Shown here: piece after piece, positions 1 to 11,815 of the stretch
How the letters are laid out: each line of letters opens with the position of its first letter
Position numbering within the stretch: position 1 is the stretch's first letter
Assembly: GCA_004297935.1 (NCBI GenBank)
Contig: SCRE01000011.1
Span: 1 to 44,450 of the forward strand
From: Microbacteriaceae bacterium
GTDB taxonomy: Bacteria > Actinomycetota > Actinomycetes > Actinomycetales > Microbacteriaceae
DNA: 44,450 nt
Reading direction: 5' to 3'
Translations under genes and position numbers: made by a program
The notes under the pieces: generated by a model
Database searches by the model: none
Told to the model about the DNA's origin: nothing
What the model saw: only the letters and a program-made list of their open reading frames with translations

Positions 1-198
1 CAACGCCATCACACCGCCGACACAGAAATACACAAACGACGTCACCAAATACATGTAACCGATCGTCTTATGATCCGTCGACGTCATCCAATTCACCAGA
101 ACATTGCCCTTACGACCCACCGACGGGGTACCAAACGGCGGCAAGGCTGGCTGTTTGACGGTGGCCGCGGCCGGTGCCGGTGCTGTTGTCGTACTCAT
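1..198 (-). CDS. ctaD: Cytochrome c oxidase subunit I, N-terminal part (window edge)
   Basis: Only the first 66 codons lie in the window; the gene runs off the left edge. The start is the ATG at 198, preceded by AAGGG 8 bases upstream. The product begins with an Ala/Thr/Pro-rich leader, then NWMTSTDHKTIGYMYLVTSF, which is characteristic of the start of subunit I of aa3-type oxidases and leads into the first membrane helix. Subunit I carries heme a, heme a3 and CuB and reduces oxygen to water in the cytoplasmic membrane. It lies 11 bases downstream of ctaC in the same direction, so the two are almost certainly co-transcribed. The catalytic residues are outside the window. Confidence 0.93.
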   Translation of the reverse strand, partial: MSTTTAPAPAAATVKQPALPPFGTPSVGRKGNVLVNWMTSTDHKTIGYMYLVTSFVYFCVGGVMAL

Positions 199-209
199 TT
201 CGCGTGCCC

Positions 210-1094
210 TTACTCGTTGTTCTTCGGCGCGTTCGTACTGGGCAGATTATTGTTGCGATCGTATTGGGCGCCCAGTTGCCCGACATATCCCTTGGCCTTC
301 AGGTCCGCGATGTGGGCCTGGTAGTCGGTCTCGGAGACGATCTTCACGTTGAAGAGCATGGCGGAGTGGTATTCACCGCACAGCTCGGCACACTTGCCCA
401 CATAGGTTCCGATACGCTCAGGCGTGAGGTACATGTAGTTCGTGTGACCGGGGATGACGTCCTTCTTGTAGAGGAACGCCGGGACCCAGAACGAGTGGAT
501 GACGTCGCGTGAGCTCAGGGTGATGGCGACCGACTTTCCGACCGGCAGATACAGCGTCGGAATCTTCGATTCCTCAACCGCACCCTTGATTCCGGATGCC
601 GGATCGGCCTGCGCCTGGATACCCGGATCGTAGACGTTGTCCGAGGTGTAACCGAAGTCCCAGGCCCACTGCTTCGCAAAGACCTGGATCTTGAGATCGG
701 GGTGCGCGTAGGGCTTTTCGATAGCGTCTTGATCGCGCGCCGTGAACGCGAAGAAGCCCAGGATCAAGACCAGCGGAACGATCGTGTAGAAAATCTCGAT
801 CGGCATGTTGTAACGCAACTGGGCCGGCAGGCCGGTCTGCCCCTTGCGCCGGCGATAGACGATGACCGTCCAGATGATCAGACCCCACACGATCAGACCG
901 ATGCACAACAGCACAATCCAGGAAGTGACCCAGAGTCCGGCGATGCGTTCTGTGTGATTGGTGACAGGCGGCTGTCCGGCAACGAACCCCGGCAAGAATC
1001 CGTGCAGCTGGTCTGTCGTACAGCCAGCCAGGAGGAATGCGAGTGTCGCTGCGATCGGAATTGCAGCCCATCGGAGTCGACGTTTCTGGCGCAC
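210..1094 (-). CDS. ctaC: Cytochrome c oxidase subunit II, lipoprotein
   Basis: A 294-residue subunit II that takes electrons from the cytochrome bc complex through its CuA centre and passes them to subunit I. The GTG start at 1094 has GAAAGG 6 bases upstream; the frame stays open to 1241, but that extension has no signal-peptide character. A lipoprotein signal ends in LAGC (Cys25). Two membrane helices follow (about 54-79 and 100-118), then an extracellular cupredoxin domain. CuA ligands are His200, Cys235, Glu237 (backbone), Cys239, His243 and Met246 in CAELCGEYHSAM. The aromatic KQWAWDFGY patch (141-149) is the usual electron entry site. It is followed by ctaD in the same direction. Confidence 0.96.
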   Translation of the reverse strand: MRQKRRLRWAAIPIAATLAFLLAGCTTDQLHGFLPGFVAGQPPVTNHTERIAGLWVTSWIVLLCIGLIVWGLIIWTVIVYRRRKGQTGLPAQLRYNMPIEIFYTIVPLVLILGFFAFTARDQDAIEKPYAHPDLKIQVFAKQWAWDFGYTSDNVYDPGIQAQADPASGIKGAVEESKIPTLYLPVGKSVAITLSSRDVIHSFWVPAFLYKKDVIPGHTNYMYLTPERIGTYVGKCAELCGEYHSAMLFNVKIVSETDYQAHIADLKAKGYVGQLGAQYDRNNNLPSTNAPKNNE

Positions 1095-1244
1095 CGGTGA
1101 CCTTTCAAGAGACTCAGAGCAATTCACAGAGAACTGCGTATGACCAGTGCCTAGCCTACTGCGTTCTCCAACCCCTTCACACGCTCCACCGGGTGCGCCG
1201 CGCCCGGTTTCCGCCAAAGATCGCGGGTTTCCTGCCGCCAAACG

Positions 1245-1284
1245 TCGTGAAACGGGTCATCCGACCGGATGACCCGTTTCACGA
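1245..1284. terminator. 19-bp perfect inverted repeat downstream of erpA
   Basis: The arm tcgtgaaacgggtcatccg (1245-1263) is followed after 2 bases by its exact reverse complement (1266-1284). It lies between the 3' end of erpA and the start of ctaC, both on the minus strand. Its strength and position fit a terminator for erpA. No T-run follows on either strand, so it would be an atypical hairpin terminator; a palindromic protein-binding site upstream of ctaC is the alternative. Confidence 0.6.
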
Positions 1285-1327
1285 GATAGCGACGAATCGC
1301 TCGCACACGCCGTGCGGTCGGCGACGC

Positions 1328-1699
1328 CTAGTTGAAGCTGTCACCGCATGCACAGCTTCCCTGTGCATTGGGGTTGTCGATGGTGAAGCCCTGCTTCGCA
1401 ATGGTGTCCTCGAAGTCGATGGTCGCGCCATCCAGATACGGCACACTCATCTTGTCGACGATCACCTCGACCCCGTCGAAATCGACGGCGGCATCACCGT
1501 CGAGCATCCGCTCATCGAAATAGAGCTGGTAGATCAGCCCGGAGCATCCGCCCGGCTGAACGGCCACTCGAAGTCGCAGGTCGTCACGACCCTCCTGGCC
1601 GAGCAGGCTGCGCACCTTGTCCGCCGCCGTGTCGGTCAGGTGGACGCCGTGCTCTTTGGGCTTGGTCGCTGTCGTCTCGATCAGTGTCGTGTCACTCAT
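1328..1699 (-). CDS. erpA: A-type iron-sulfur cluster carrier/insertion protein
   Basis: A 123-residue HesB/IscA/ErpA family protein that carries Fe-S clusters from the assembly scaffold to apo-enzymes in the cytoplasm. The three conserved cysteines are present: Cys52 in QPGGCSGL and Cys116/Cys118 in the C-terminal SCACGD motif. The first 18 or so residues are a variable Thr/Lys-rich leader. The ATG at 1699 is preceded by AAGGAG with 4 bases of spacing. Actinobacteria often encode this gene next to ctaC, as here. A strong inverted repeat follows the stop codon, and the M20 peptidase gene ends 30 bases upstream. The family is certain; the choice of ErpA over IscA as the name is conventional. 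Confidence 0.92.
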   Translation of the reverse strand: MSDTTLIETTATKPKEHGVHLTDTAADKVRSLLGQEGRDDLRLRVAVQPGGCSGLIYQLYFDERMLDGDAAVDFDGVEVIVDKMSVPYLDGATIDFEDTIAKQGFTIDNPNAQGSCACGDSFN

Positions 1700-1729
1700 G
1701 GCGCTCCTTGTCGTACGAATTGCTCGAAA

Positions 1730-3163
1730 TCATACTCGTTGCCGATGGGAATCCCCCTGTCCGACATTCAGCCGGGCGAGGAACAGCGCCTCGGTGAGAA
1801 TGGCACGTTTGAAGACGCCGAGGTGCAGCGATTCGTTCGGGCTGTGCGCGCGCGTGTCCGGATCCTCGACTCCGGTGACCAGGATCTGCGCGTCCGGGAA
1901 CACCTGGACGAGATCGGCTATGAACGGAATCGATCCGCCGATGCCCATTTCGACGGGTTGAACGCCCCATGCGAGCGCCATCGCCCGTTTGACCTCGTCC
2001 ACCGCCCAACCGCTCGTGTCGACCAGGAACGGCTCACCCGTGTCGACATCGTCGAACTCGAGCTCAGCGCCGAACGGTGCATTCTCACGCAAGTGCCGCT
2101 CGATCGCAGCGAACGCCTCCCCCGCTGCCTGCCCGGGTGCGATGCGCGCGCTGATCCGAACGGTGACGGATGGCGACAGCGTGTTCGACGCGTTGGCCAC
2201 ACTCGGCGCGTCGATTCCGGTGACTGTGATCGACGGTTTGGTCCACAGTCGGCTGAGGATGCTTCCTGTGCCGATCGGTGCGACGCCGTCGAGCAGCGCG
2301 GCCTCCTCCCGAAGTCGCGCGGTGTCATAGTCCGGCGTGTCGCCTTCGACGGCGTGCAGACCGGCGACCGCGACGGATCCGTCTTCTGTGTGCAACGTCG
2401 CGAGCAGTCGGATCATCGCCAGCATGGCGTCGGGTACCGCGCCACCGAACATGCCGGAGTGCGATGCGTGCGCCAGCGTGCGGACGGTCAGCTGGAACGT
2501 CACATTTCCGCGCAGGGACACCGTCAGCGCGGGTGTGCTGATATTCCAGTTGTCCGAGTCCGCGACGATGATCACATCCGCCGCGAGCGTGTCCTGATGC
2601 TGGCGGAGAAAGCTCGAAAACGAACGTGATCCGAACTCCTCTTCGCCCTCGATGAAGACCACGAGGCCCAGGTCGAGGCCGCCGGGGGCCGCCGCGACCA
2701 GCGCGCGGATCGCGGCGACGTGAGTCATGACCCCCGCCTTGTCGTCGGCTGCGCCTCTGCCGAACAACCGATCGCCGCGCACGGTCGGCTCGAACGGCGC
2801 TGTTTCCCAGTCGTCATCCCGCCCGGGCGGTTGCACGTCGTGGTGTGCATACAGCAGCACGGTCGGGCGCCCGGCCTTCGCCGCGCGAGCCGCGAGCACG
2901 GCCGGCTGACCGAGAGCGCCGTCTGTGCCGATCGGCGCCCGGCTGACCGTCACCGTGTCGAAAACCTCGAGGTCGTGCAGAAGCGCGGCGACAGCATCCG
3001 CACTCGTTGCGACCTGAGCCGGGTCGAACGCCGCCCACGACACCGACGGGATGCGTACCAGCGCTCCCAGGTCGGCGATCGCGGTCGGTAGGCCCTCGTC
3101 GACCGCACGTGTGACCGCCTCATCCGTCGTCGATTGGTTCGCGTACTCTTCGCTCTGCGTCAT
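1730..3163 (-). CDS. M20 family metallodipeptidase
   Basis: A 477-residue zinc exopeptidase of the M20 dipeptidase subgroup, probably cytoplasmic since no signal peptide is seen. Metal-site motifs appear in order: YAHHDVQPPG (His108 and Asp110 region), GRGAADDKAG (about 136-144), the catalytic IEGEEEFGS (171-179), and a C-terminal His in DTRAHSPNE. The lid/dimerisation domain lies roughly between 210 and 330. The substrate cannot be named from sequence; actinobacterial relatives (Rv2141c type) are annotated as dipeptidases. The ATG at 3163 has no Shine-Dalgarno but has TAAGAT 7 bases upstream, suggesting a leaderless mRNA. It is divergent from the DUF3043 gene, with only 38 bases between the two start codons. 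Confidence 0.9.
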   Translation of the reverse strand: MTQSEEYANQSTTDEAVTRAVDEGLPTAIADLGALVRIPSVSWAAFDPAQVATSADAVAALLHDLEVFDTVTVSRAPIGTDGALGQPAVLAARAAKAGRPTVLLYAHHDVQPPGRDDDWETAPFEPTVRGDRLFGRGAADDKAGVMTHVAAIRALVAAAPGGLDLGLVVFIEGEEEFGSRSFSSFLRQHQDTLAADVIIVADSDNWNISTPALTVSLRGNVTFQLTVRTLAHASHSGMFGGAVPDAMLAMIRLLATLHTEDGSVAVAGLHAVEGDTPDYDTARLREEAALLDGVAPIGTGSILSRLWTKPSITVTGIDAPSVANASNTLSPSVTVRISARIAPGQAAGEAFAAIERHLRENAPFGAELEFDDVDTGEPFLVDTSGWAVDEVKRAMALAWGVQPVEMGIGGSIPFIADLVQVFPDAQILVTGVEDPDTRAHSPNESLHLGVFKRAILTEALFLARLNVGQGDSHRQRV

Positions 3164-3170
3164 GCAGGTA

Positions 3171-3176
3171 ATCTTA
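3171..3176 (-). promoter_or_regulatory. Candidate -10 element of the M20 peptidase (leaderless)
   Basis: TAAGAT on the minus strand lies 7 bases before the ATG, so transcription would start at or next to the start codon. No convincing -35 hexamer is visible. Confidence 0.4.
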
Positions 3177-3201
3177 AGACGACGACGATTGAGGATTCAC
3201 C

Positions 3202-3804
3202 GTGGCAAAACGACCTATCGCTTCCGATTCGGCCGCACAGGCTCCCACGCCTGAGACGGCGGAACAGACTGCGGCGCGCCTCGAGCAGGCGAGCAAGGGG
3301 CATCCGACGCCGACCCGCAAGGAACGCGAGGCTGCGAACAAACGGCCGCTGGTGCCGGAGGATCGCAAGGAAGCGGCCCGCCAGGCGCGAGCGAAGAACG
3401 CTGAAGCGCGCGAGAAGGCACGACTCGGCATGGCAGCAGGCGACGACCGCTACCTGACCGCTCGCGACAAGGGTTCGCAGCGACGCTACGTGCGCGACTA
3501 CGTCGACGCACGCTTCAGCGTCGGCGAGATCATGATCCCGGTGATGTTGTTGGTGATCGTGTTGACCTTCCTGCCGCAACGGGAAATGCAGGTCTACGGC
3601 ATCATCGCGCTGTGGACATTCTTCCTGATCGCCGTCGTCGACTGCTTCTTTCTCGGCTTCACGGTGCGGCGCAAGCTCGCGGCCAAGTTCGGTGCGAGCA
3701 AGGTGGAACGCGGTGTGCGCTGGTACGCGGCGATGCGCGCGCTGCAACTGCGTGTGATCCGCCTGCCGAAGCCGCAGGTCAAGCGCGGGCAATACCCGCG
3801 CTGA
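3202..3804 (+). CDS. DUF3043 domain membrane protein
   Basis: A 200-residue actinobacterial protein of unknown function. The first 100 residues are highly charged and polar (Lys/Arg/Glu/Ala-rich, with PTPTRKEREAANKRPLVP typical of DUF3043). Two membrane helices follow (about 110-125 and 130-153), and the C-terminal tail is basic. The N-terminal region is probably cytoplasmic. The GTG start at 3202 has GAGG 7 bases upstream. The stop codon overlaps the start of the RNase HI gene (TGATG), so the two are translationally coupled. Family assignment comes from recognised sequence pattern; no function is claimed. Confidence 0.85.
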   Translation: MAKRPIASDSAAQAPTPETAEQTAARLEQASKGHPTPTRKEREAANKRPLVPEDRKEAARQARAKNAEAREKARLGMAAGDDRYLTARDKGSQRRYVRDYVDARFSVGEIMIPVMLLVIVLTFLPQREMQVYGIIALWTFFLIAVVDCFFLGFTVRRKLAAKFGASKVERGVRWYAAMRALQLRVIRLPKPQVKRGQYPR

Positions 3805-4718
3805 TGACGATCACCGCGGCGGCGGACGGGTCCGCCCTCGGCAACCCTGGCCCGACCGGTTGGGCCTGGTATGTCGACGACGATCACTGGGCTGCCGGTG
3901 GCTGGCCGCACGGCACGAACAATCAGGGCGAGCTCATGGCCGTGCTCGACCTGTTCAACGCGACGGCAGTGGACTCCGATCAGGAACTGCACGTGCTCTG
4001 CGACAGCCAATACGTGATCAACACAGTCACCAGATGGATGCCCGGCTGGAAACGCAAGGGTTGGCGCAAGGCAGATGGCTCCCCCGTGCTCAATGTCGAA
4101 TTGATCAAGGACCTCGACGCGGCGATCGATGGTCGACGCTTCCGGTTCGAATGGATCAAGGGCCATGCCGGTCATGAGCTCAACGAGGCGGCCGATCGAC
4201 GGGCGCGGCGGGCGGCGCTGGCGTACCAGAACGGCTCGGCTGTGTCCTCCGGCCCGGGCTGGCGCGGCCGGGCTGCCCCGGATTCCGATAAGACGGCTGA
4301 CCAGACTGCCGAGGCCGACGAGGCCGACGAGGCCGACGAGGCATTGTTCGACATCGAGGGGCTCAGCACCGACCTGACGGCTGCCGCAACTGTCGAACGG
4401 CTGGAACGACGCCTTCTCGATCCGCTCGTTCGGGCCGACCGGGCGGAGGTGGCGATGCTGTTGCACCCGCAGTTCGAAGAGATCGGCTCGTCCGGCCGCC
4501 GCTTCGATCGCGAGACGGTTCTGCAACTGCTCGAGACGAACCCTGTCACCAACGCGACGTTCGAGGCAGTGACGACGGACGCACTCGCCGACGGAGTCAT
4601 CCTGCTCACCTACCGGTCAGCGACGGACGCCGGCGGGCGGCTGCGCAGTTCGCTCTGGCTGCGTGAGGGAAGCCGCTGGCGGCTGCGCTTCCACCAGGGA
4701 ACACCGGAATCGCTGTAA
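3804..4718 (+). CDS. RNase HI fused to a C-terminal DUF4440/NTF2-like domain
   Basis: A 304-residue protein. The N-terminal 140 residues are RNase HI, which cuts RNA in RNA-DNA hybrids: Asp8 in ADGSALGNPG, Glu43 in NNQGELMA, Asp67 in LCDSQYV, His121 in KGHAGHE and Asp131 form the expected metal site. A low-complexity acidic linker (about 157-180) contains a triplicated Glu-Ala-Asp unit. The last 115 or so residues resemble a DUF4440/SnoaL-like NTF2 fold (LLHPQFEEIGSSGRRFDRE, then LLTYRS and a terminal strand pattern). The start is the ATG overlapping the previous stop; the frame is open further upstream but only as a shadow of the DUF3043 gene. The role of the second domain is unknown. The RNase HI call is sure, the NTF2-like call fairly sure. 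Confidence 0.88.
   Translation: MTITAAADGSALGNPGPTGWAWYVDDDHWAAGGWPHGTNNQGELMAVLDLFNATAVDSDQELHVLCDSQYVINTVTRWMPGWKRKGWRKADGSPVLNVELIKDLDAAIDGRRFRFEWIKGHAGHELNEAADRRARRAALAYQNGSAVSSGPGWRGRAAPDSDKTADQTAEADEADEADEALFDIEGLSTDLTAAATVERLERRLLDPLVRADRAEVAMLLHPQFEEIGSSGRRFDRETVLQLLETNPVTNATFEAVTTDALADGVILLTYRSATDAGGRLRSSLWLREGSRWRLRFHQGTPESL
4308..4342 (+). repeat. 9-bp tandem repeat in the RNase HI linker
   Basis: The unit gaggccgac occurs three times in register (4311-4337), with partial copies on both sides. It encodes Glu-Ala-Asp repeats in the acidic linker between the two domains. Copy-number change would keep the reading frame. Confidence 0.85.
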
Positions 4719-4747
4719 CGCGGCGCGCGGCGGTGCGAGCGCGCTGC

Positions 4748-5776
4748 TCAGCGACCACGCTGCGCAAGGCCGCGGTTGATCTGGCGCGCCCAGAGCGGTC
4801 CGCGGTAGAGGAACGCCGTATAGCCCTGCACCAGGGTCGCTCCGGCGGCCAGCCTTTCGGCGACATCGGCGGCGGTTTCGACACCGCCGACGGAGATGAC
4901 ACACAGGTCGGCGGGCACGTGCGAGCGCAGCAATCGCAACACGTCCAGCGAACGCTCCCGGAGCGGGGCGCCGGACAGGCCTCCGCTGCCTGCAGCATCG
5001 ACGGTTTCACGCGGTGTGCTCAAGCCCACGCGTGAAACCGTGGTGTTCGTGGCGATGATGCCGTCCAGGCGGAGACCGACAGCGAGCTCGGCGATGCGCA
5101 GCACCGCTTCATCCGCCAGATCGGGCGCGATCTTCACCAGAATCGGAGTGCCGGCGGCCTCCTCCTTCACCGCTGTCAGCAGGGGTGCGAGCAGCGCGAG
5201 TTCTTGGAGTCCGCGCAAGCCGGGCGTGTTGGGCGAACTGACGTTCACCGCGAGATAATCGGCGAGCGGTGCGAGAACACGCGCGCTCTCGCGATAGTCC
5301 GCGATCGCATCCTCGACCGCGACGACGCGACTCTTGCCGATGTTGACGCCGAGCACGGGCCGCTGCGGGCGACCGAGCACGCGGCGTAGGCGAGCGACGG
5401 CCGCCGTGGCACCGCCGTTGTTGAACCCCATCCGATTGATCACGGCACGATCGGGGATCAGCCGGAACAGGCGCGGCTTCGGGTTGCCGGGTTGCGCGAT
5501 CGCCGTCAGCGTTCCGACCTCGACGTGACCGAATCCCAGTTGGCCGAGGCCGATGACGGCTTCGCCGTCCTTGTCAAAACCGGCGGCGACGCCGAATGGC
5601 GAGTCGAAATGCAACCCCAGCGTGTCCACGGACAGATCGCCGCGGGGCCGGGTGAAGCGTCGGACAAGCCGGCCGACGCCCAGGGACGGCAGATAACGGA
5701 TCAGCAGGAATGCCAGGTGATGCGCGCGCTCCGGGTCGAGGTGACGCAGAACGAGAGTGAAGAGAATGCGATACAT
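4748..5776 (-). CDS. pyrD: Dihydroorotate dehydrogenase (quinone), class 2
   Basis: A 342-residue FMN enzyme of pyrimidine synthesis that oxidises dihydroorotate to orotate and passes electrons to the membrane quinone pool. The N-terminal amphipathic segment (LVLRHLDPERAHHLAFLLIR, about 8-27) is the membrane/quinone extension that defines class 2. Further motifs are AAGFDKDGE (65-72), PRLFRLIPDRAVINRMGFNN (101-120) and the catalytic Ser181 in NVSSPNTPGLRGLQ. The C-terminal GGV and TAFLYRGP segments match the FMN phosphate site. The length is normal. It starts 32 bases downstream of nrdR with no Shine-Dalgarno; TAGGGT lies 9 bases before the ATG. It is convergent with the RNase HI gene. Confidence 0.97.
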   Translation of the reverse strand: MYRILFTLVLRHLDPERAHHLAFLLIRYLPSLGVGRLVRRFTRPRGDLSVDTLGLHFDSPFGVAAGFDKDGEAVIGLGQLGFGHVEVGTLTAIAQPGNPKPRLFRLIPDRAVINRMGFNNGGATAAVARLRRVLGRPQRPVLGVNIGKSRVVAVEDAIADYRESARVLAPLADYLAVNVSSPNTPGLRGLQELALLAPLLTAVKEEAAGTPILVKIAPDLADEAVLRIAELAVGLRLDGIIATNTTVSRVGLSTPRETVDAAGSGGLSGAPLRERSLDVLRLLRSHVPADLCVISVGGVETAADVAERLAAGATLVQGYTAFLYRGPLWARQINRGLAQRGR

Positions 5777-5808
5777 GCCGGTGCAACCCTAGCGGTTGGA
5801 GCACGGCG

Positions 5809-6270
5809 TCACTGTACCGCATTCGCGTGCTCGGCCCGCAGCCGGGCGATCGCCTCCTCGAAATCGCTCAACGAGTCGAACGCCTGATACACGCTTGCGA
5901 ACCGCAGATACGCCACCTCGTCCAACTCGCGCAGTGGCGGCAGGATCGCCAGGCCGATTTCGTTCGCGTCGATCTGCGATACCCCTGTCGCTCGGATCGT
6001 CTCCTCGGCCCGTTGCGCGAGCAGGGCGAGATCCGTGTCCGTCACCGGACGCCCCTGGCAGGCCTTGCGCACGCCGCTGACGATCTTTTCGCGACTGAAC
6101 GGCTCCGCGACGCCGCTGCGCTTGATCACGGTCAGACTCGCCGTCTCGATCGTGCTGAAGCGCCCGCCGCATTCCGGGCACTGTCGCCGTCGTCGGATCG
6201 ACAGGCCGTCGTCACTCGTGCGCGAATCGATCACCCGCGAATCGGGGTGACGGCAAAACGGGCAGAACAT
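5809..6270 (-). CDS. nrdR: Transcriptional repressor NrdR
   Basis: A 153-residue repressor of ribonucleotide reductase operons. The N-terminal zinc ribbon has Cys3, Cys6, Cys31 and Cys34 (MFCPFC and QCPECGGRF). An ATP-cone domain follows (about 46-136), starting [20 protein letters not shown], which senses ATP/dATP. The length is typical. It lies between hisD upstream (41 bases) and pyrD downstream (32 bases). No nrd genes are in the window, so its targets lie elsewhere. The ATG at 6270 lacks a Shine-Dalgarno but has TAGTCT 6 bases upstream, fitting its own leaderless promoter. Confidence 0.96.
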   Translation of the reverse strand: MFCPFCRHPDSRVIDSRTSDDGLSIRRRRQCPECGGRFSTIETASLTVIKRSGVAEPFSREKIVSGVRKACQGRPVTDTDLALLAQRAEETIRATGVSQIDANEIGLAILPPLRELDEVAYLRFASVYQAFDSLSDFEEAIARLRAEHANAVQ

Positions 6271-6276
6271 GCCAAA

Positions 6277-6282
6277 AGACTA
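6277..6282 (-). promoter_or_regulatory. Candidate -10 element of nrdR (leaderless)
   Basis: TAGTCT on the minus strand ends 6 bases before the nrdR ATG, placing the transcription start on the start codon. No clear -35 is seen. Confidence 0.45.
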
Positions 6283-6311
6283 GCCGATCTGAATTCGGCC
6301 GACGTGCGCAC

Positions 6312-7622
6312 TCAGTCCCGTTCGAAGCGCGCGGTCACCGCTTCCCCGTGTGCGGGCAGATCTTCGGCGCCGGACAGTGCGACGATCTTGTCTGCGACGG
6401 CGGACAGCGCTGCCGTGTCATAGCGGATGATCTGCTGCGGTCGCAGGAAGGAGTACGCGCCGAGCCCCGACGAGAACCGCGACTGCCCGCCGGTCGGCAG
6501 CACGTGGTTGGAGCCGGCGAGGTAGTCGCCGAGACTCACCGGTGCGTCTGGCCCGATGAAGATCGCTCCGGCGTTCTCGATGAGGGCAAGGACCTCGTCC
6601 GGATTCTCGGTCTGGATCTCCAGGTGCTCCGGCCCGTAGGCGTTGCTGAACGCTGCGGCCATGGTCAGGTCGCGGACGAGGGCGATCGCCGATTGAGGGC
6701 CGCCGAGGGCGGTTCGCACACGTTCGACGTGACCGGTGCGCCGGGCGCGGGCGTCCAACTCGGCGCGCACCCGTTCGGCGAGTTCTGCGGAATCGGTGAC
6801 CAACACCGCCGCGGCGGCCTCATCGTGCTCAGCCTGACTGATCAGATCGGATGCGATCAGACGCGCGTCTGCCGTGGCATCCGCGATGATCAGGATCTCG
6901 GTGGGCCCCGCCTCCGAGTCGATGCCCACCGTTCCGCGAACGAGCCGCTTGGCCGCCGCGACGTAGATGTTGCCGGGGCCCGTGATCACCTGTACCGGCT
7001 CGAGCCCGAGCTCCGGCACGCCCCAGGCCAGAGCACCGATCGCACCGGCGCCGCCCATCGCGTAGACCTCGTCGATGCCGAGCAGTCCGGCCGCACCGAG
7101 GATGGTCGGGTGCACCCGCCCCGAATACGCCTTCTGCGGCGGGCTCGCCAGCGCGATCGACCTGACCCCGGCGACTTGTGCCGGTACCGCGTTCATCACG
7201 ACGCTCGAGGCGAGGGGTGCCTTGCCGCCGGGCACGTACAGGCCGGCGCGCTCGATCGGCTGCCAGCGCTGCTCGACGTGTGCTCCGGGTGCGAGCCGGG
7301 TGCTCACCGGCTGGGGCAGCTGCGCGGTCGTCGCCATGCGCACCCGGTCGATGGACTCCTCGAGCGCGCCACGCACAGCGTCCGGCAGCTCCTCGGCGGC
7401 CCGTGCGATGTCGGCGACCGCGACCTTCACGGCTACGGGCCGCACACCGTCGAAGCGCTCGGCCTGGTCCGCCAACGCCGCGGCTCCGTTCAGGCGGACC
7501 GCGTCGATCAACGCGGCCGCGGCCTCGGCAGCATGGGACACGTCGAGTGTCGGCCTCGGGGCGAGGCGCAGGTAATCGGGGCGGCTAGGCTGGGATTCTC
7601 GAAGGTCGATCGTCTGGATCAT
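6312..7622 (-). CDS. hisD: Histidinol dehydrogenase
   Basis: A 436-residue zinc enzyme that performs the last two steps of histidine synthesis, oxidising histidinol to histidine with two NAD. Expected zinc ligands are Gln263 and His266 (ISQAEHDEA), Asp366 (SLGDYLAGSNH) and His425 (LPAHGEAVT). Catalytic Glu332/His333 lie in YGPEHLEIQ. The PGGKAPLASSV and TGPGNIYVAAAKR segments are family signatures. The length is normal. No other his gene is visible next to it. The ATG at 7622 has TAGGCT 9 bases upstream and only a poor Shine-Dalgarno. It is divergent from the flavin reductase gene. Confidence 0.97.
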   Translation of the reverse strand: MIQTIDLRESQPSRPDYLRLAPRPTLDVSHAAEAAAALIDAVRLNGAAALADQAERFDGVRPVAVKVAVADIARAAEELPDAVRGALEESIDRVRMATTAQLPQPVSTRLAPGAHVEQRWQPIERAGLYVPGGKAPLASSVVMNAVPAQVAGVRSIALASPPQKAYSGRVHPTILGAAGLLGIDEVYAMGGAGAIGALAWGVPELGLEPVQVITGPGNIYVAAAKRLVRGTVGIDSEAGPTEILIIADATADARLIASDLISQAEHDEAAAAVLVTDSAELAERVRAELDARARRTGHVERVRTALGGPQSAIALVRDLTMAAAFSNAYGPEHLEIQTENPDEVLALIENAGAIFIGPDAPVSLGDYLAGSNHVLPTGGQSRFSSGLGAYSFLRPQQIIRYDTAALSAVADKIVALSGAEDLPAHGEAVTARFERD

Positions 7623-7675
7623 GGCCTGCCCAGCCTATCGGTTGGGAATATGTCGAGCCCACCAGCGATTGATGC

Positions 7676-8206
7676 ATGCGTATGGACAGCCCCTCTTCTG
7701 CCTCTTCCTCCCTGCCGACCGGTTCCGGCGACCTGTCCGCGTTCAAACAGGTGTTCCGACGCCATGCGGCCGGTGTCGCGATCGTCACCGCTCTGCGCCC
7801 GGATGACACCCCGGTCGGCTTCACCGCGACCTCGCTTGCTTCGCTTTCGGCGCTCCCTCCGCTGGCCAGCTTCAACATGGCGAGGGCGGCCAGTGCCTGG
7901 CCAGCAATCGCGGCGACGGACTTCGTCATCATCCATATGCTCGGAGTGCGCAATCGCGAGGTGGCCGAGCTCATGGCCGGTGACAACAGCATCCGCTTCG
8001 CAGGCGATCACTGGGCGCCTGGACCGCACGGCATCCCGCTGATCCGCGATGTGACGGGCTGGATGCTCGGCCACGTCATCGAACGCATCCCCGTGCACGA
8101 CAACGCCGTCGTGGTCGCCGAGATCATCGATGGCGGCCTCGGAAACGATGATGAAGCGCTGCTCTACCACCAGCGCACATTCCTGCGACCGGGGAGCCCC
8201 GTCTGA
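7676..8206 (+). CDS. Flavin reductase-like, FMN-binding split-barrel protein
   Basis: A 176-residue member of the flavin reductase/HpaC-like family, whose members use NAD(P)H to reduce FMN or FAD or act as the reductase partner of flavin monooxygenases. Recognisable stretches are FKQVFRRHAAGVAIVTAL (about 23-40) and GFTATSLASLSALPPLASF (48-66), the FMN-contact region, then a terminal YHQRTF. A Ser/Gly-rich leader of about 18 residues precedes the domain. Either ATG at 7676 or 7682 could be used; neither has a clear Shine-Dalgarno. It stands alone between divergent hisD and convergent dnaE, with no monooxygenase nearby, so the physiological partner is unknown. A short hairpin (GTGCC-tc-GGCAC, 8207-8218) follows the stop. 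Confidence 0.85.
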   Translation: MRMDSPSSASSSLPTGSGDLSAFKQVFRRHAAGVAIVTALRPDDTPVGFTATSLASLSALPPLASFNMARAASAWPAIAATDFVIIHMLGVRNREVAELMAGDNSIRFAGDHWAPGPHGIPLIRDVTGWMLGHVIERIPVHDNAVVVAEIIDGGLGNDDEALLYHQRTFLRPGSPV

Positions 8207-8226
8207 GTGCCTCGGCACGTCGCCGA

Positions 8227-11742
<3,516 letters not shown>

Positions 11743-11815
11743 TGCAACTGCTTCCGGTTATTGCTGGGGTGGGCTGCCGCGCGGCGTGGGCTGTCGCTAC
11801 GGCCGTGCTCTCAGC

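Noticed and set aside
1037-2629. A 530-codon plus-strand open frame
   Set aside because: It runs antisense across ctaC's start, erpA and the M20 peptidase; all three are well supported on the minus strand.
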